Shown here piece by piece: positions 1 to 8,399 of a stretch of DNA of 64,000 nucleotides. The notes beneath the pieces were generated by a model. That model ran no database searches. It saw only the letters and a list, made by a program, of their open reading frames with translations, and was not told the origin of the DNA. Source of the stretch: a virus; IMG/VR virus record IMGVR_UViG_3300032116_000004, positions 62,001 through 126,000 of that record. One strand, 5' to 3'. The translations under genes and the position numbers were made by a program. Each line of letters begins with the position of its first letter. Positions within the stretch are counted from its first letter, which is position 1.

Positions 1-504
1 CAGTTACAAAAACACGGCATCCGGAATTCTACCTTGATGGCCTTGATGCCAGCAGAGACGTCAGCACAGATATCTAACTCTACCAATGGTGTGGAACCTC
101 CTCGCAGTTATGTTTCCATCAAGCAGAGCAAAGATGGTGTGCTCAAACAAGTAGTGCCCGAATATCGCAAACTCAAAAATAAGTATGAACTGCTGTGGGA
201 TCAGAAAAGCCCCGAAGGCTATCTACGCATCATGGCTATCTTGCAGAAGTATATCGACCAAGGCATCTCTGTGAATACATCATACAATCCACAGCACTTT
301 GAAGATGAGAAGATCCCTATGAGTGACATGCTCAAGCACATGATCATGTTCTATAAGTATGGTGGCAAGCAGTTGTATTATTTCAACACCTATGATGGCT
401 CGGGGGAGATCGACGCAGATCGGATGAACAGACAGGAAATCCTGATCGAAGCCCCCGACACTTCGATACAAGCAGATGAAGACTGCGACAGTTGCAAAAT
501 ATAA
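1..504 (+). CDS. nrdA: Ribonucleoside-diphosphate reductase class Ia, large subunit (3' end only)
   Basis: The frame is open from the first base, so this is the C-terminal 167 residues of a gene that begins upstream. The protein reduces ribonucleotides to deoxyribonucleotides with NrdB. The conserved ALMPAETS and NGVEPPR segments are near the start, the paired tyrosines of the radical-transfer path are in QLYYFNT, and the tail ends in CDSCKI, the redox-active cysteine pair reduced by thioredoxin or glutaredoxin. nrdB follows 12 bp later and glutaredoxin after that, giving a complete dNTP-supply operon as in T4-like phages. Confidence 0.95.
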   Translation, partial: QLQKHGIRNSTLMALMPAETSAQISNSTNGVEPPRSYVSIKQSKDGVLKQVVPEYRKLKNKYELLWDQKSPEGYLRIMAILQKYIDQGISVNTSYNPQHFEDEKIPMSDMLKHMIMFYKYGGKQLYYFNTYDGSGEIDADRMNRQEILIEAPDTSIQADEDCDSCKI

Positions 505-516
505 AGAGAATAATAA

Positions 517-1644
517 ATGAGCGTATTGAATCTAAAAAAGAATCGTGACCACACCAAGAGCTTGGCTTTTCTTGATCCTCAAGGCGGACTAGGCATGCAA
601 AGATATGACACACTGAAGTATCGTCAGTTTGACAAACTCACCGACAAGCAGTTGGGATTTTTCTGGCGTCCAGAAGAAATAGATGTGCTACGTGACTCCA
701 AGGATTTCAAGGATCTCACACCATGGGAACAGCACATCTTTACCAGCAATCTCAAACGCCAGATATTGCTGGATTCTGTGCAAGGTCGTTCACCCAATCT
801 GGCCTTCTTGCCTTTGGTTACACTGCCTGAATTAGAAACCTGGATAGAGACCTGGGCTTTCAATGAGACCATACACAGCCGTAGTTACACACACATCATC
901 CGCAACATCTATTCCGACCCCGGCAAGATATTTGATGAGATGTTGGACATCGAAGATATCGTGACCTGCGGAACAGACTGTTCCAAATACTATGATGACC
1001 TCATACAATACTCCACTGCCTATCAACTGTTGGGAGTTGGCCGGCACACTGTCAACGGCAAGACACTGGAAATCACTGAATATGAACTGAAGAAACGACT
1101 ATGGTTGGCTGTGGCCTCGGTCAATGTGTTGGAAGGCATAAGATTTTATGTTTCGTTCGCTTGCTCGTGGGCATTTGCTGAGTTGAAAAAGATGGAAGGC
1201 AATGCCAAGATCATCAAACTGATCGCACGTGATGAAAACGTCCATCTAGGATTCACACAGACTCTGCTTAAACTGTTGCCACAAGACGATCCAGATTACG
1301 TGAAAATCAAACAAGAAACACAGGCCGACATGATCACCATGTATGAGTCAGCTGTAGAACAAGAAGAACGGTGGGCTGAGTATCTTTTCCGTGACGGAAG
1401 CATGATCGGTCTCAACAAACAGTTGTTGTGCGATTACGTAGAGTGGATCGCCCACAAGCGCATGACAGCCATTGGTTTGCCCAATCGCTATCGCGGCGGA
1501 TCCAACCCTTTGCCATGGACGGCCAAATGGATCGCAGGTGCTGAAGTGCAGGTAGCACCTCAAGAAACTGAGATCACTTCCTATGTGATCGGCGGCACCA
1601 AACAGGATGTCACAGATGCTACTTTTTCTGGTATGAGTCTATGA
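517..1644 (+). CDS. nrdB: Ribonucleoside-diphosphate reductase class Ia, small (radical) subunit
   Basis: The product is 375 residues, almost exactly the length of E. coli NrdB. It houses the di-iron tyrosyl radical for NrdA. Ligands can be placed by comparison: Asp in LLDSVQGRSPN (about 86), Glu and His in NETIHSRSY (about 117 and 120), the radical Tyr in the same segment (about 124), Glu in LEGIRFYVSF, and Glu/His in RDENVHLGF. The C-terminal tail that docks onto NrdA ends in FSGMSL, unlike the E. coli tail. It lies 12 bp after nrdA, and its stop overlaps the glutaredoxin start. Confidence 0.96.
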   Translation: MSVLNLKKNRDHTKSLAFLDPQGGLGMQRYDTLKYRQFDKLTDKQLGFFWRPEEIDVLRDSKDFKDLTPWEQHIFTSNLKRQILLDSVQGRSPNLAFLPLVTLPELETWIETWAFNETIHSRSYTHIIRNIYSDPGKIFDEMLDIEDIVTCGTDCSKYYDDLIQYSTAYQLLGVGRHTVNGKTLEITEYELKKRLWLAVASVNVLEGIRFYVSFACSWAFAELKKMEGNAKIIKLIARDENVHLGFTQTLLKLLPQDDPDYVKIKQETQADMITMYESAVEQEERWAEYLFRDGSMIGLNKQLLCDYVEWIAHKRMTAIGLPNRYRGGSNPLPWTAKWIAGAEVQVAPQETEITSYVIGGTKQDVTDATFSGMSL

Positions 1645-1910
1645 TGTTGACTGTGTATTCAAAAACCGTTTGCCCGTTTTGTGTCAATGCTAAAAATTAC
1701 TTGAAAAGCAAAGACATACCCTTCGAAGAAATCAACATCGAAAAGGATGAGCAAGCACGCCAGTTCATCCAGGAAAAAGGTCATCGCACGGTGCCGCAGA
1801 TCTATTTTGAAGGCAAATTATTTGTGGAAGGTGGGTTCCAAGGTTTAAGTAAGTTGACGCGAACGGACATCCGCGAGCGCATGAATCTTACAGACCTAGG
1901 AACCATATGA
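1641..1910 (+). CDS. Glutaredoxin
   Basis: This 89-residue thioredoxin-fold protein has the active-site CPFC at residues 11-14 and the cis-proline segment TVPQIYF, both typical of glutaredoxins. It probably supplies electrons to the phage ribonucleotide reductase, matching the NrdC role in T4. The ATG overlaps the nrdB stop codon, so the two are translationally coupled. The length is standard for a monothiol/dithiol Grx domain with no extra domains. Confidence 0.92.
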   Translation: MMLTVYSKTVCPFCVNAKNYLKSKDIPFEEINIEKDEQARQFIQEKGHRTVPQIYFEGKLFVEGGFQGLSKLTRTDIRERMNLTDLGTI

Positions 1911-2212
1911 ACGTATTCCAAAGAAGCCAAATATACACTCTAAAATTAATCAGCGGTGAAGAAATCACCGCCAAAGTCGTAGAAATCTGCGGCGATGTGA
2001 TAGAAGTTACCCAACCCATCAGCATGGTCCTGGGCCCACAAGGGCTTCAGATGATGCCCAGTTTGTTTTCAGCAAATCAGGACAAAACTGTGCATATAAA
2101 TACTGCTACGATAGTGATGCAGGCAGAAACACGCGAAGACGTCAAGTCCAAATACATTGAGGCTACCACAGGAATCGCCACTCCGCCTGCTAAACAAATC
2201 ATAACAGGATAA
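1907..2212 (+). CDS. Sm-like phage protein (uncharacterised)
   Basis: The 101-residue product begins with a short beta-barrel-like segment (YTLKLISGEEITAKVVEICGD) recalling the Sm/LSm fold, then a VTQPISMVLGPQG stretch. Similar small proteins occur in T4-like phages of marine and freshwater bacteria, where they sit near virion genes. The start overlaps the glutaredoxin stop (ATGA). It precedes the PAAR gene by 4 bp, which hints at a virion or assembly role. RNA binding is possible from the fold alone but is not shown. Confidence 0.6.
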   Translation: MNVFQRSQIYTLKLISGEEITAKVVEICGDVIEVTQPISMVLGPQGLQMMPSLFSANQDKTVHINTATIVMQAETREDVKSKYIEATTGIATPPAKQIITG

Positions 2213-2216
2213 CATC

Positions 2217-2507
2217 ATGCCACCATCAGTAAGAATCGGAGACCCAAACATAGCCGGGGGTCTCGCAGTATTCCCCGGCGCTCTCAGCGTGCTGATCAAC
2301 GGTCGTCCGGCCTGCACCACAGGCACTTTAGTCACACCTCATCCTTGTTGCGGTGCACCTGGTTGCGAGATTCATTGCGCCGCTTTGACCACACTGGGCA
2401 GTCTTTCTGTGCTGGCCGAAGGCAAACCCATTGTTTATGTTGGGTCACCTGACACCTGTTTTCATCCTCGGGCATTTGGAAGTCTCGATGTTATAGTAGG
2501 AATCTAA
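2217..2507 (+). CDS. PAAR-motif spike-tip protein
   Basis: This 96-residue protein is rich in Gly, Pro and Cys and carries the PAAR signature layout: VRIGDPN at the N-terminus, a central TGTLVTPHPCCGAPGC segment, and a repeat ending near VYVGSPDTCFHP. PAAR proteins form the metal-stabilised sharp tip on the central tail spike of contractile tails. Position next to a large structural candidate fits the baseplate hub region. Start chosen for its ATG just after the upstream stop. Confidence 0.8.
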   Translation: MPPSVRIGDPNIAGGLAVFPGALSVLINGRPACTTGTLVTPHPCCGAPGCEIHCAALTTLGSLSVLAEGKPIVYVGSPDTCFHPRAFGSLDVIVGI

Positions 2508-4712
2508 ATGGCCTGCGCAGGCGCACTCACCTCGATCATAATGACTGCGGTTGGCGCATTTATCGCCAACGGAGGCCTCGCAGAAGTGTTTGGTGGAGCA
2601 CCTGTGGCCGGCGCAGCCGGTAGTGCGGCCGAAGGTTTAGTCACTGTGTATACTCCATCGGGTGAAATCTTTTCCATGAGCACTGCTGAAGCAGTGGCGT
2701 CGGGCATCATTGAAAATACTGCGAGCCAATCGTGGTTCAGCGGTCTCGGAGGTCTGGGAGACACTCTCAATTCCATGACCAACAGTTTTTTAGAATTCAC
2801 TGCGCCCATGAGAGAAGCCTGGAGCAATCTAGCCACCGCCCCGGCCGCAGCCGGCAAACAAGTATTCAATTCAGTTTCTGGAACCTGGGGACCAAAAACA
2901 GCACAATTTTTGTCATCGGTCACAGAAGGGGTGTTCAAGACCGCTATCCAAGAAAGTATCACTTGGGCTAGCCAAACTCTTGGGGGCACTGGTACATTGG
3001 TCGCAGGGGCGTTGGTTGGCGATCCCAAGATCCTAGGTCAGGCTTTCAATGCTGCCAATTCTTTCGCGCAGACAGCCAATGGCTTTATCAACGCAGCCGA
3101 GTCGGCCGGAACCTATCTCAACAAAACCTTCACCAACATGGAAAATACCATCACTGCCGGCGTGGATGGAGTCAGCAAATGGTTTGAAGGTCTGGGCGAT
3201 GACATCAGCAAACTAGGCAACACCGTGGACTGGGCCAAACTTGATTTCCTTGGCTATCCAGGACAACTGATCGCCAACCTTGAAAACAGTGGAACACTGG
3301 GCCCATTCTATGACAAACTGGGCAACATCCAGGTAGATCCCCGCACCGCACAGCAGTTGGGAGTGAACATAACCAATGCTTTATTGGGCCGTGAAGAATT
3401 GCGTCTCAAGGATCTCGGCATTGATCTCAATCAGATAGCGCGACAAGGTGCAAATCTGCCCGCCGGCATACAAAAAGAAATATACACAGAACTGACCAAA
3501 CTCACGCCCACTGAAGTCACACAGGTCAAAGGCATATTGAACAACACACAGGTCGCTGTGCAGAAAGGTCAAGACCTACTTGATCCACAAAAACTTTTTG
3601 CCTCCAGCTCCAGCACACTGACCACGCCTATCCGTGTGGGGTCTGTTGGCTTCCGTGGTATCTATGAAGCAAGTGGCAGCATCAATCCTGAACTCAATGA
3701 CTTAGGAGAAAATCTCAAAGGTATCATACCCGATGACCTGGCAGTGGCCAATTCCGCATTGGGCCGCAGTTTCCTACAGGTCAAGGGTATTTCAAATACC
3801 AGCAGTGATTCATTGGCCGCAAGTGTCCTGGAATTGGAAAACCTCAGAGATTTGCCTTTGATAGCCGGTCAGGAAGAATATGTGACCCAACCGGTGATTG
3901 ACTATTGGAAAAATTACTATGGCGAAGATTTTGGCATACAGTTGACCACTGGCAACAATGGGTCATATGTAGTTTCAGACATCGTGGGATTTGCCGCAGG
4001 TTATAATTCAGGACAGCCTCTCCAGGACAATGGCCCGCTGTTGACCAGCCTCAACGCCAATGGTGCCTTTGCGGAATTCACACAAAGCCAGGGCATCTAC
4101 GAAACCATCCAGCAATTCTGTCTAGGCACATTTGGTCCAACTGCCAACCCCACACCAGTGGATCCGCCCAATGATGATTACCAGATAGAGATCCCTGTGG
4201 GATGGGCAGCCGCGGGCATTTATTATGGCGCTACAGGCAATATTGCCTTTCAAGATGCATGGCTAAATGGAATCATTCCTTATACCGCTGTGGCGTCAAC
4301 AGACATCTACGAAAACTATCCAGATGCGCAAACAGTAAACGCCAACGAAACAATCTGGCAAGAGCAGTATGGCAGAGAATATCTCAACAGACAACGTGCA
4401 GATCTCATCGTCACAGATATCAGAGCGTCTGACACAACTGCCATCAATTTTGGACAGTCCTTGCCTCAATTTGGTAGAAACACTGAATTCGGCGGACCGG
4501 CCATGTGGTTAGAGCGTGTGGCCAATGCCAACAGCCTAGGAGGGCAGGCCTTGATCGCTGCCATGCGCGAGGGTCGCAATCAAGCTAGATTGGATGATGC
4601 AGGCATCAAGACGGACACAGCACTGGCCACAGAACAACCGCAGTTCCCAGGAACGCTGGCGCCGAACACTTTGACCAAAGAAGAAGCCGACGCCCTGGTG
4701 ATTCGTTCCTAG
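2508..4712 (+). CDS. Large putative virion structural protein (baseplate/tail region)
   Basis: The product has 734 residues, is rich in Ala, Gly, Asn and Thr, and starts directly after the PAAR stop codon. The N-terminus has hydrophobic Ala/Gly stretches (about residues 1-45 and 160-175). The rest is acidic to neutral with no enzyme motif that I recognise. Size, composition and direct linkage to PAAR suggest a baseplate or spike-associated structural protein. A phage-delivered effector is the main alternative. The stop codon lies at the start of a palindromic cassette. Confidence 0.6.
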   Translation: MACAGALTSIIMTAVGAFIANGGLAEVFGGAPVAGAAGSAAEGLVTVYTPSGEIFSMSTAEAVASGIIENTASQSWFSGLGGLGDTLNSMTNSFLEFTAPMREAWSNLATAPAAAGKQVFNSVSGTWGPKTAQFLSSVTEGVFKTAIQESITWASQTLGGTGTLVAGALVGDPKILGQAFNAANSFAQTANGFINAAESAGTYLNKTFTNMENTITAGVDGVSKWFEGLGDDISKLGNTVDWAKLDFLGYPGQLIANLENSGTLGPFYDKLGNIQVDPRTAQQLGVNITNALLGREELRLKDLGIDLNQIARQGANLPAGIQKEIYTELTKLTPTEVTQVKGILNNTQVAVQKGQDLLDPQKLFASSSSTLTTPIRVGSVGFRGIYEASGSINPELNDLGENLKGIIPDDLAVANSALGRSFLQVKGISNTSSDSLAASVLELENLRDLPLIAGQEEYVTQPVIDYWKNYYGEDFGIQLTTGNNGSYVVSDIVGFAAGYNSGQPLQDNGPLLTSLNANGAFAEFTQSQGIYETIQQFCLGTFGPTANPTPVDPPNDDYQIEIPVGWAAAGIYYGATGNIAFQDAWLNGIIPYTAVASTDIYENYPDAQTVNANETIWQEQYGREYLNRQRADLIVTDIRASDTTAINFGQSLPQFGRNTEFGGPAMWLERVANANSLGGQALIAAMREGRNQARLDDAGIKTDTALATEQPQFPGTLAPNTLTKEEADALVIRS

Positions 4713-4729
4713 GTCAGTGGGCACTAACC
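4712..4729. repeat. 18-bp palindromic element, copy 1
   Basis: GGTCAGTGGGCACTAACC is a near-perfect inverted repeat. The upstream gene's TAG stop ends on its first base. Five further copies lie at 39732, 42103, 54177, 54518 and 57122, each in front of the same type of promoter. Here the promoter -35 is 36 bp downstream, with an intrinsic terminator between. Confidence 0.85.
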
Positions 4730-4733
4730 TACG

Positions 4734-4761
4734 AAAACCCTACAAACAGTAGGGTTTTTTT
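4734..4761 (+). terminator. Rho-independent terminator after the structural gene
   Basis: A 10-bp stem AAAACCCTAC / GTAGGGTTTT with a 5-nt AAACA loop is followed by a T run. It separates the structural operon from the next promoter. Confidence 0.9.
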
Positions 4762-4765
4762 GTGG

Positions 4766-4794
4766 TTGACCAAAAATCGCCATTTTGCTATAAT
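4766..4794 (+). promoter_or_regulatory. Sigma70-like early promoter
   Basis: TTGACC and TATAAT are separated by 17 bp, with an extended -10 (TGC before TATAAT). The sequence around it is nearly identical to promoters at 39767, 54201 and 54554, so it is a repeated phage promoter family probably read by host RNA polymerase. Confidence 0.9.
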
Positions 4795-4826
4795 ATGAGT
4801 TATAGTAAACAACTTGGAGCCACAGT

Positions 4827-5000
4827 ATGTCTAAGAAACACTTTGAACTACTCGCCAAATACATCGATTCTATCATGGATCCGCATTGCCGTTTGCAAGC
4901 GGCTATCGCGGTGGCATCTGCTTGTAAAGAAGCCAATCGCAGATTTGACTCGGATCGATTCTTTGCCGCTTGCAACATCGGCGCCGCCGAGGTCAAATAA
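4827..5000 (+). CDS. Small conserved phage protein
   Basis: A 57-residue protein starts MSKKHFELLAKYID and ends with RFDSDRFFAACNIG, a layout I associate with a common short phage family of unknown function. It is the first gene after the promoter at 4766, with GGAG a few bases upstream of the ATG. No membrane segment or enzyme motif is visible. Confidence 0.75.
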   Translation: MSKKHFELLAKYIDSIMDPHCRLQAAIAVASACKEANRRFDSDRFFAACNIGAAEVK

Positions 5001-5001
5001 C

Positions 5002-5202
5002 ATGGCCTATCACGTTTTCCGACACAACCAGGACTATGGTCCACGATCGGGGCTGGAAGGTCCGTTCCACTATCCCAATGGCCGGGTGCTGTATTATGAT
5101 CCCAAGGCCGGTGAATACTGGGATCCACGCACAGATTTTTATGTGCCAAGAGATGAAGTCGCTGAATTACAGCAAAGCATTTTTGATCAGGTGGCGGCAT
5201 GA
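5002..5202 (+). CDS. Hypothetical phage protein
   Basis: This 66-residue protein has a C-terminal half with GRVLYYDPKAGEYWDPRTDFY, rich in Tyr and Asp. An ATG one base after the upstream stop is the best start, since an in-frame extension upstream would overlap the previous gene completely. Its stop overlaps the next ATG (ATGA). Function is unknown. Confidence 0.7.
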   Translation: MAYHVFRHNQDYGPRSGLEGPFHYPNGRVLYYDPKAGEYWDPRTDFYVPRDEVAELQQSIFDQVAA

Positions 5203-5375
5203 CACAACGAGATGTCACCTTATCGATCACGTTCACACTGGATGACATCGAGGTGCTCCAGCGCATCTGGAATCGGTATGGTTATGTCATGGACGAGACC
5301 GGCATCATCTCTCACATATTAAACGAATATGAAATGAAGACTGCTGACAGTCTAAATACAAAGGTAAAGGCATGA
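5199..5375 (+). CDS. Hypothetical phage protein
   Basis: The product has 58 residues, with alternating Thr/Ile at the N-terminus (VTLSITFTLDDIEVL) and a helical C-terminal half. It is coupled on both sides: its ATG overlaps the previous stop, and its own stop overlaps the ligase ATG. A TAAATA motif lies at 5353-5358, just before the ligase start. Function is unknown. Confidence 0.65.
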   Translation: MTQRDVTLSITFTLDDIEVLQRIWNRYGYVMDETGIISHILNEYEMKTADSLNTKVKA

Positions 5376-6754
5376 CACAGGCACGCGATTGGCACAATGA
5401 TGAATTCAATGGATTAAAAGTGGCGGCAGATTGGATACAAGATCTCGAAGGCTCAGACTCTAGGCTACACAAAGAAGCAGTGATCGAAAAGGCTCTGGTA
5501 GCGGCTCGATTAGGGTCGGCAGGGGCGCAGTGTTTTTTATACAACTGCTACCTGACCTACAATCCTTATTTCGTCTATGGTGTGAAGAAGGTTCCAGAAA
5601 CCCAAGGACTCACAGGAAAAGACAATCCCTGGACTGAGTTCTGGGCTCTCACAGAAGGCCTCCGAACCCGTAGCATCACTGGCAACAAGGCACGTGATAG
5701 GATCGACGAACTGGCCGGTCGTTTTGACTCAGACGAGTGGAACGGCCTGGCCCGTCGTGTGCTGATCAAAGATCTCCGCTGTGGTATTTCAGAAAAGACC
5801 TTAAACAAAGTGCTGGGTAACTCGGAATGGAAGATACCGGTGTTCACTTGCCAACTGGCGCAAGACTCGGGCGATCATCCGGCCAAGATGAAAGGTCGAA
5901 AACGTATCGAATGTAAACTGGATGGTGTGCGTGTGCTGGCAGTGGTCAGCGGTAGCACAGTGAACCTCTACAGCCGCAACGGCAAACCCTTTGACAACTT
6001 TCCGCAGATCGCTGAAGCCATAGAAGATTGCAGGGCTGTGTTCCGTCACGGACTGAACTCAGGTGGTAGATTTGTGTTGGATGGTGAGATCGTGGGAGAG
6101 TCATTCCAGAAACTCATGCGTCAAGCACATCGTAAAAGCGATGCCCAAACTGATGGCATGGTTTATCATATCTTTGATATCATTCCTCTGGAAGATTTTG
6201 AGCGTGGGTTCTGGAACGCACAACAGCACAAGAGACTGGACATACTTAACCGGGCAATGGAACCGCTACAAGAGCAGACCGATTGCCTCCGTATCATGCC
6301 CGGACTGGAAGTGGATCTCGACACCGGAGAAGGTCATGACATCATGGATCGATTCGCCCAAGATGCTGTCACGGCCGGCTATGAAGGTATCATGATCAAG
6401 TCGGTGGATGCGCCCTATGAGTGCAAGCGAACGTCTTTTTGGATGAAGTGGAAACCCACCATAACAGTGGATTTGGAAATCGTGGGTTTCGAACAAGGAA
6501 CTGGTCGCAACGAAAAGCGATTGGGTGCTATAATTTGTGAAGGAGATGACAATGGCAGAAATATTCGTGTTAATGTTGGCAGTGGTTTGTCTGATAGCGA
6601 TAGGGATGACTTCTGGACCGCTCGCGATGACCTACTTGGTCGATTGGTTGAAATCCAAGCGGACGCAGTCACACAAAACCAAGACGGATCATACTCACTG
6701 AGATTTCCACGATTCGTGAGATTCCGTGGGTTTGAACCTGGAGAAAAAATTTGA
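5372..6754 (+). CDS. ATP-dependent DNA ligase (T4 gp30 type)
   Basis: The 460-residue product seals nicks in DNA using ATP. An N-terminal helical DNA-binding domain (about 1-165) precedes the nucleotidyltransferase core. The adenylated lysine is in ECKLDGVR (about 187). Motifs that follow include SRNGKPFDNF, FVLDGEIV, EGIMIKS and WMKWKP. The C-terminal OB domain has VGSGLSDSDR and ends with LRFPRFVRFR. The length is close to T4 gp30. It acts in phage replication and repair. Its 3' part may also encode an overlapping small protein in another frame (6552-6701). Confidence 0.94.
   Translation: MTQARDWHNDEFNGLKVAADWIQDLEGSDSRLHKEAVIEKALVAARLGSAGAQCFLYNCYLTYNPYFVYGVKKVPETQGLTGKDNPWTEFWALTEGLRTRSITGNKARDRIDELAGRFDSDEWNGLARRVLIKDLRCGISEKTLNKVLGNSEWKIPVFTCQLAQDSGDHPAKMKGRKRIECKLDGVRVLAVVSGSTVNLYSRNGKPFDNFPQIAEAIEDCRAVFRHGLNSGGRFVLDGEIVGESFQKLMRQAHRKSDAQTDGMVYHIFDIIPLEDFERGFWNAQQHKRLDILNRAMEPLQEQTDCLRIMPGLEVDLDTGEGHDIMDRFAQDAVTAGYEGIMIKSVDAPYECKRTSFWMKWKPTITVDLEIVGFEQGTGRNEKRLGAIICEGDDNGRNIRVNVGSGLSDSDRDDFWTARDDLLGRLVEIQADAVTQNQDGSYSLRFPRFVRFRGFEPGEKI
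6552..6701 (+). CDS. Possible overlapping small membrane protein inside the ligase gene
   Basis: In the +1 frame relative to ligase lies a 49-codon frame starting ATG GCA GAA. It has a hydrophobic N-terminal segment (VLMLAVVCLIAIGM) and a basic tail (LKSKRTQSHKTK). AAGGAG lies 8 bp before its ATG, and a TGCTATAAT sequence is at 6526-6534, a combination unusual inside a conserved coding region. Overlap may be accidental, as nothing here proves expression. Confidence 0.35.
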   Translation: MAEIFVLMLAVVCLIAIGMTSGPLAMTYLVDWLKSKRTQSHKTKTDHTH

Positions 6755-6759
6755 ATCTG

Positions 6760-6882
6760 ATGATTTGGTTCGCAGTGGTCATATTATCAATGGAGTCATT
6801 GATATCTGGCAACGGTGCGGCATTGGTGGCCGGTTTGACACTGGCTGTAATTGGTATTGTCGTGGAGGCAAGACGAGCATGA
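6760..6882 (+). CDS. Tiny membrane protein
   Basis: The product has 40 residues and is mostly one or two hydrophobic helices (MIWFAVVIL and ALVAGLTLAVIGIVV) with a basic end. A TTG at 6751 that overlaps the ligase stop (TTGA) would add three residues and could be the true start. Its stop overlaps the next ATG. Function is unknown. Confidence 0.55.
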   Translation: MIWFAVVILSMESLISGNGAALVAGLTLAVIGIVVEARRA

Positions 6883-6965
6883 GACATATTCCCCGTTCTG
6901 AGTGGTGGGCTTACATCAAATGGCGCATCCGTAAAATGTTTGCCCGACAGAGATATGAAGTTTAG
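6879..6965 (+). CDS. Tiny basic phage protein
   Basis: This 28-residue, Arg/Lys/Trp-rich peptide (MRHIPRSEWWAYIKWRIRKM at its start) sits between two tiny membrane-protein genes with ATGA-type overlaps on both sides. The tight coupling is the main reason to think it is translated. Confidence 0.45.
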   Translation: MRHIPRSEWWAYIKWRIRKMFARQRYEV

Positions 6966-7104
6966 GATCTATTGGCGCATACTGAGCCCGTGGTTATTGA
7001 TTCCAGCGGCCTTGGTGGCCGTTCCCGTTATTGTAGCCTGGATGTGGATACGTCATCCCCGTCAGTGCTTTGAGGCATGGCGTAACGGCAAAGGAATCTA
7101 TTGA
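6955..7104 (+). CDS. Tiny membrane protein
   Basis: A 49-residue product has one membrane helix (about residues 12-31, PWLLIPAALVAVPVIVAW) flanked by basic residues. It overlaps the previous gene by 11 bp and ends at TGATG with the next gene. Function is unknown. Confidence 0.6.
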   Translation: MKFRIYWRILSPWLLIPAALVAVPVIVAWMWIRHPRQCFEAWRNGKGIY

Positions 7105-7391
7105 TGATAGAACTCGATATACGGCTTCGCAATCCATGGCCGCCAAGGCCTTTCCGCAATATTGCCTGTTGGTCTTGGCAGATGTTCCGCAATAAAACCT
7201 TTGAATTGCAGTTCAGCCACTATGCATTTAATTGGCTAGAAGCCAAACTAGATCTCAACTGGCGACAGACTGATCATGCAGGTCCGTGGCTCATGATCAA
7301 TGTTTTTGGGTGGACCATGGATGTCAGGATCTATGATCGTCGTCATTGGGATGATGTTACCAACACCTGGAGAGATGATGCAACCCTGTAA
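7104..7391 (+). CDS. Conserved phage protein
   Basis: The 95-residue protein is rich in Trp and aromatic residues, with ELQFSHYAFNWLEAKLDLNW and a central DHAGPWLMINVFGW segment. I associate that layout with small phage proteins found beside DNA-metabolism genes. The ATG at 7104 overlaps the upstream stop (TGATG). Function is unknown. Confidence 0.7.
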   Translation: MIELDIRLRNPWPPRPFRNIACWSWQMFRNKTFELQFSHYAFNWLEAKLDLNWRQTDHAGPWLMINVFGWTMDVRIYDRRHWDDVTNTWRDDATL

Positions 7392-7665
7392 AACTGACTA
7401 TTATACCTGTTCGTGCCATTCGGCCGAGCACACTTTGAGATTTGACTATGACCCTGATGATGGTGAACTCTACACCACGGTGTATCTGCTTGCATACAGA
7501 CCCTGGTATCAGCGTGTGTGGTTGGCTGTGAAATATGTGTTTGGACGCAATCGCCGCTATGGTGACTTTGACTGTTTCACTTTGGATCCTCGAGATCGCG
7601 ATCGTTTCGTGAACATGGCAGTGACGTTCCAACGATTCCATGATCGCAACAGCACAGCGGTGTGA
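7375..7665 (+). CDS. Conserved phage protein with an N-terminal CSC motif
   Basis: The likely protein is 96 residues from ATG 7375 (7378 is an alternative) and overlaps the preceding gene by 17 bp. It has YTCSCHSAEHTLRFDYD near the start and AVKYVFGRNRRYGDFD later, a recognisable small phage family. The cysteines could bind metal. A longer in-frame extension upstream would lie wholly inside the previous gene and is less likely. Confidence 0.7.
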   Translation: MMQPCKTDYYTCSCHSAEHTLRFDYDPDDGELYTTVYLLAYRPWYQRVWLAVKYVFGRNRRYGDFDCFTLDPRDRDRFVNMAVTFQRFHDRNSTAV

Positions 7666-7880
7666 TGCGAGAAGTTTGGCTAGATGACGGCGGTATAGGA
7701 TACGAGCAGGCTGGACAGCGTTTTGAATCAGCGCATCGCTGGGCCAAAAAAAATTGTGTCAGTTATCAAAAACATGAGGTAGTAGACGTGACGGATGTGT
7801 CTCATACCCATGATTTGATCGCTCGGTATTTGTTCCGTGACGAACGGGATGTAATTATGTTTGAATTGAAATGGTCCTGA
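7665..7880 (+). CDS. Hypothetical phage protein
   Basis: A 71-residue protein starts at the ATG that overlaps the upstream stop (TGATG). The C-terminal part (IARYLFRDERDVIMFELKWS) resembles the end of the protein at 50276-50542 (YIFYFDSDQDYFAFTLKWS), so the two may be distant paralogues. Function is unknown. Confidence 0.65.
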   Translation: MREVWLDDGGIGYEQAGQRFESAHRWAKKNCVSYQKHEVVDVTDVSHTHDLIARYLFRDERDVIMFELKWS

Positions 7881-8380
7881 TGAAAGCATTGGAAGATCCC
7901 GATCTCTCTGCTGAACAAAAGCAGTTACTTAATGAAATACAAGGCATCCGCTATGTTGTGATCAACAAACAACATGGCGGTTTTGGTCTCAGTCCAGACG
8001 CTATCAAACGCTATTTAGAAATCAAGGGCATAGAATACTACGTCGAGGAAAATGATCGATTTGGTGGACTCGTAGGACCCAAACACTGGTTGGTGCCCAA
8101 ACAACAGCAACTACAAGAACCTGATGCTGAAACTTGGCATTCGATGACCATGGCCCAAAGACAACAGCATAATCAACTCTATGATCAACAGGTATTTTCT
8201 GATCGTGACGTAGATAGAGATGACCCTGTGCTGGTGCAAGTGGTGCAGGAAATGGGCGCTGATGCCGGTGGCAGATTTGCGGCATTAAAGGTAGTTGAGA
8301 TCCCCGCCGATGTAGAATGGCAAATAGAAGAATACGACGGTCTGGAGTGGGTGGCCGAAAAGCATAGAACTTGGGATTGA
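7871..8380 (+). CDS. Conserved phage protein
   Basis: This 169-residue protein has IRYVVINKQHGGFGLSPDAI at about 26-45 and a C-terminal DPVLVQVVQEMG...ALKVVEIPADVEWQIEEYDG pattern. The pattern is that of a widespread phage family of unknown function that occurs in many T4-like and other tailed phages. It overlaps the previous gene by 10 bp. Confidence 0.8.
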   Translation: MVLMKALEDPDLSAEQKQLLNEIQGIRYVVINKQHGGFGLSPDAIKRYLEIKGIEYYVEENDRFGGLVGPKHWLVPKQQQLQEPDAETWHSMTMAQRQQHNQLYDQQVFSDRDVDRDDPVLVQVVQEMGADAGGRFAALKVVEIPADVEWQIEEYDGLEWVAEKHRTWD

Positions 8381-8399
8381 ATTGTGCTATAATAATATC

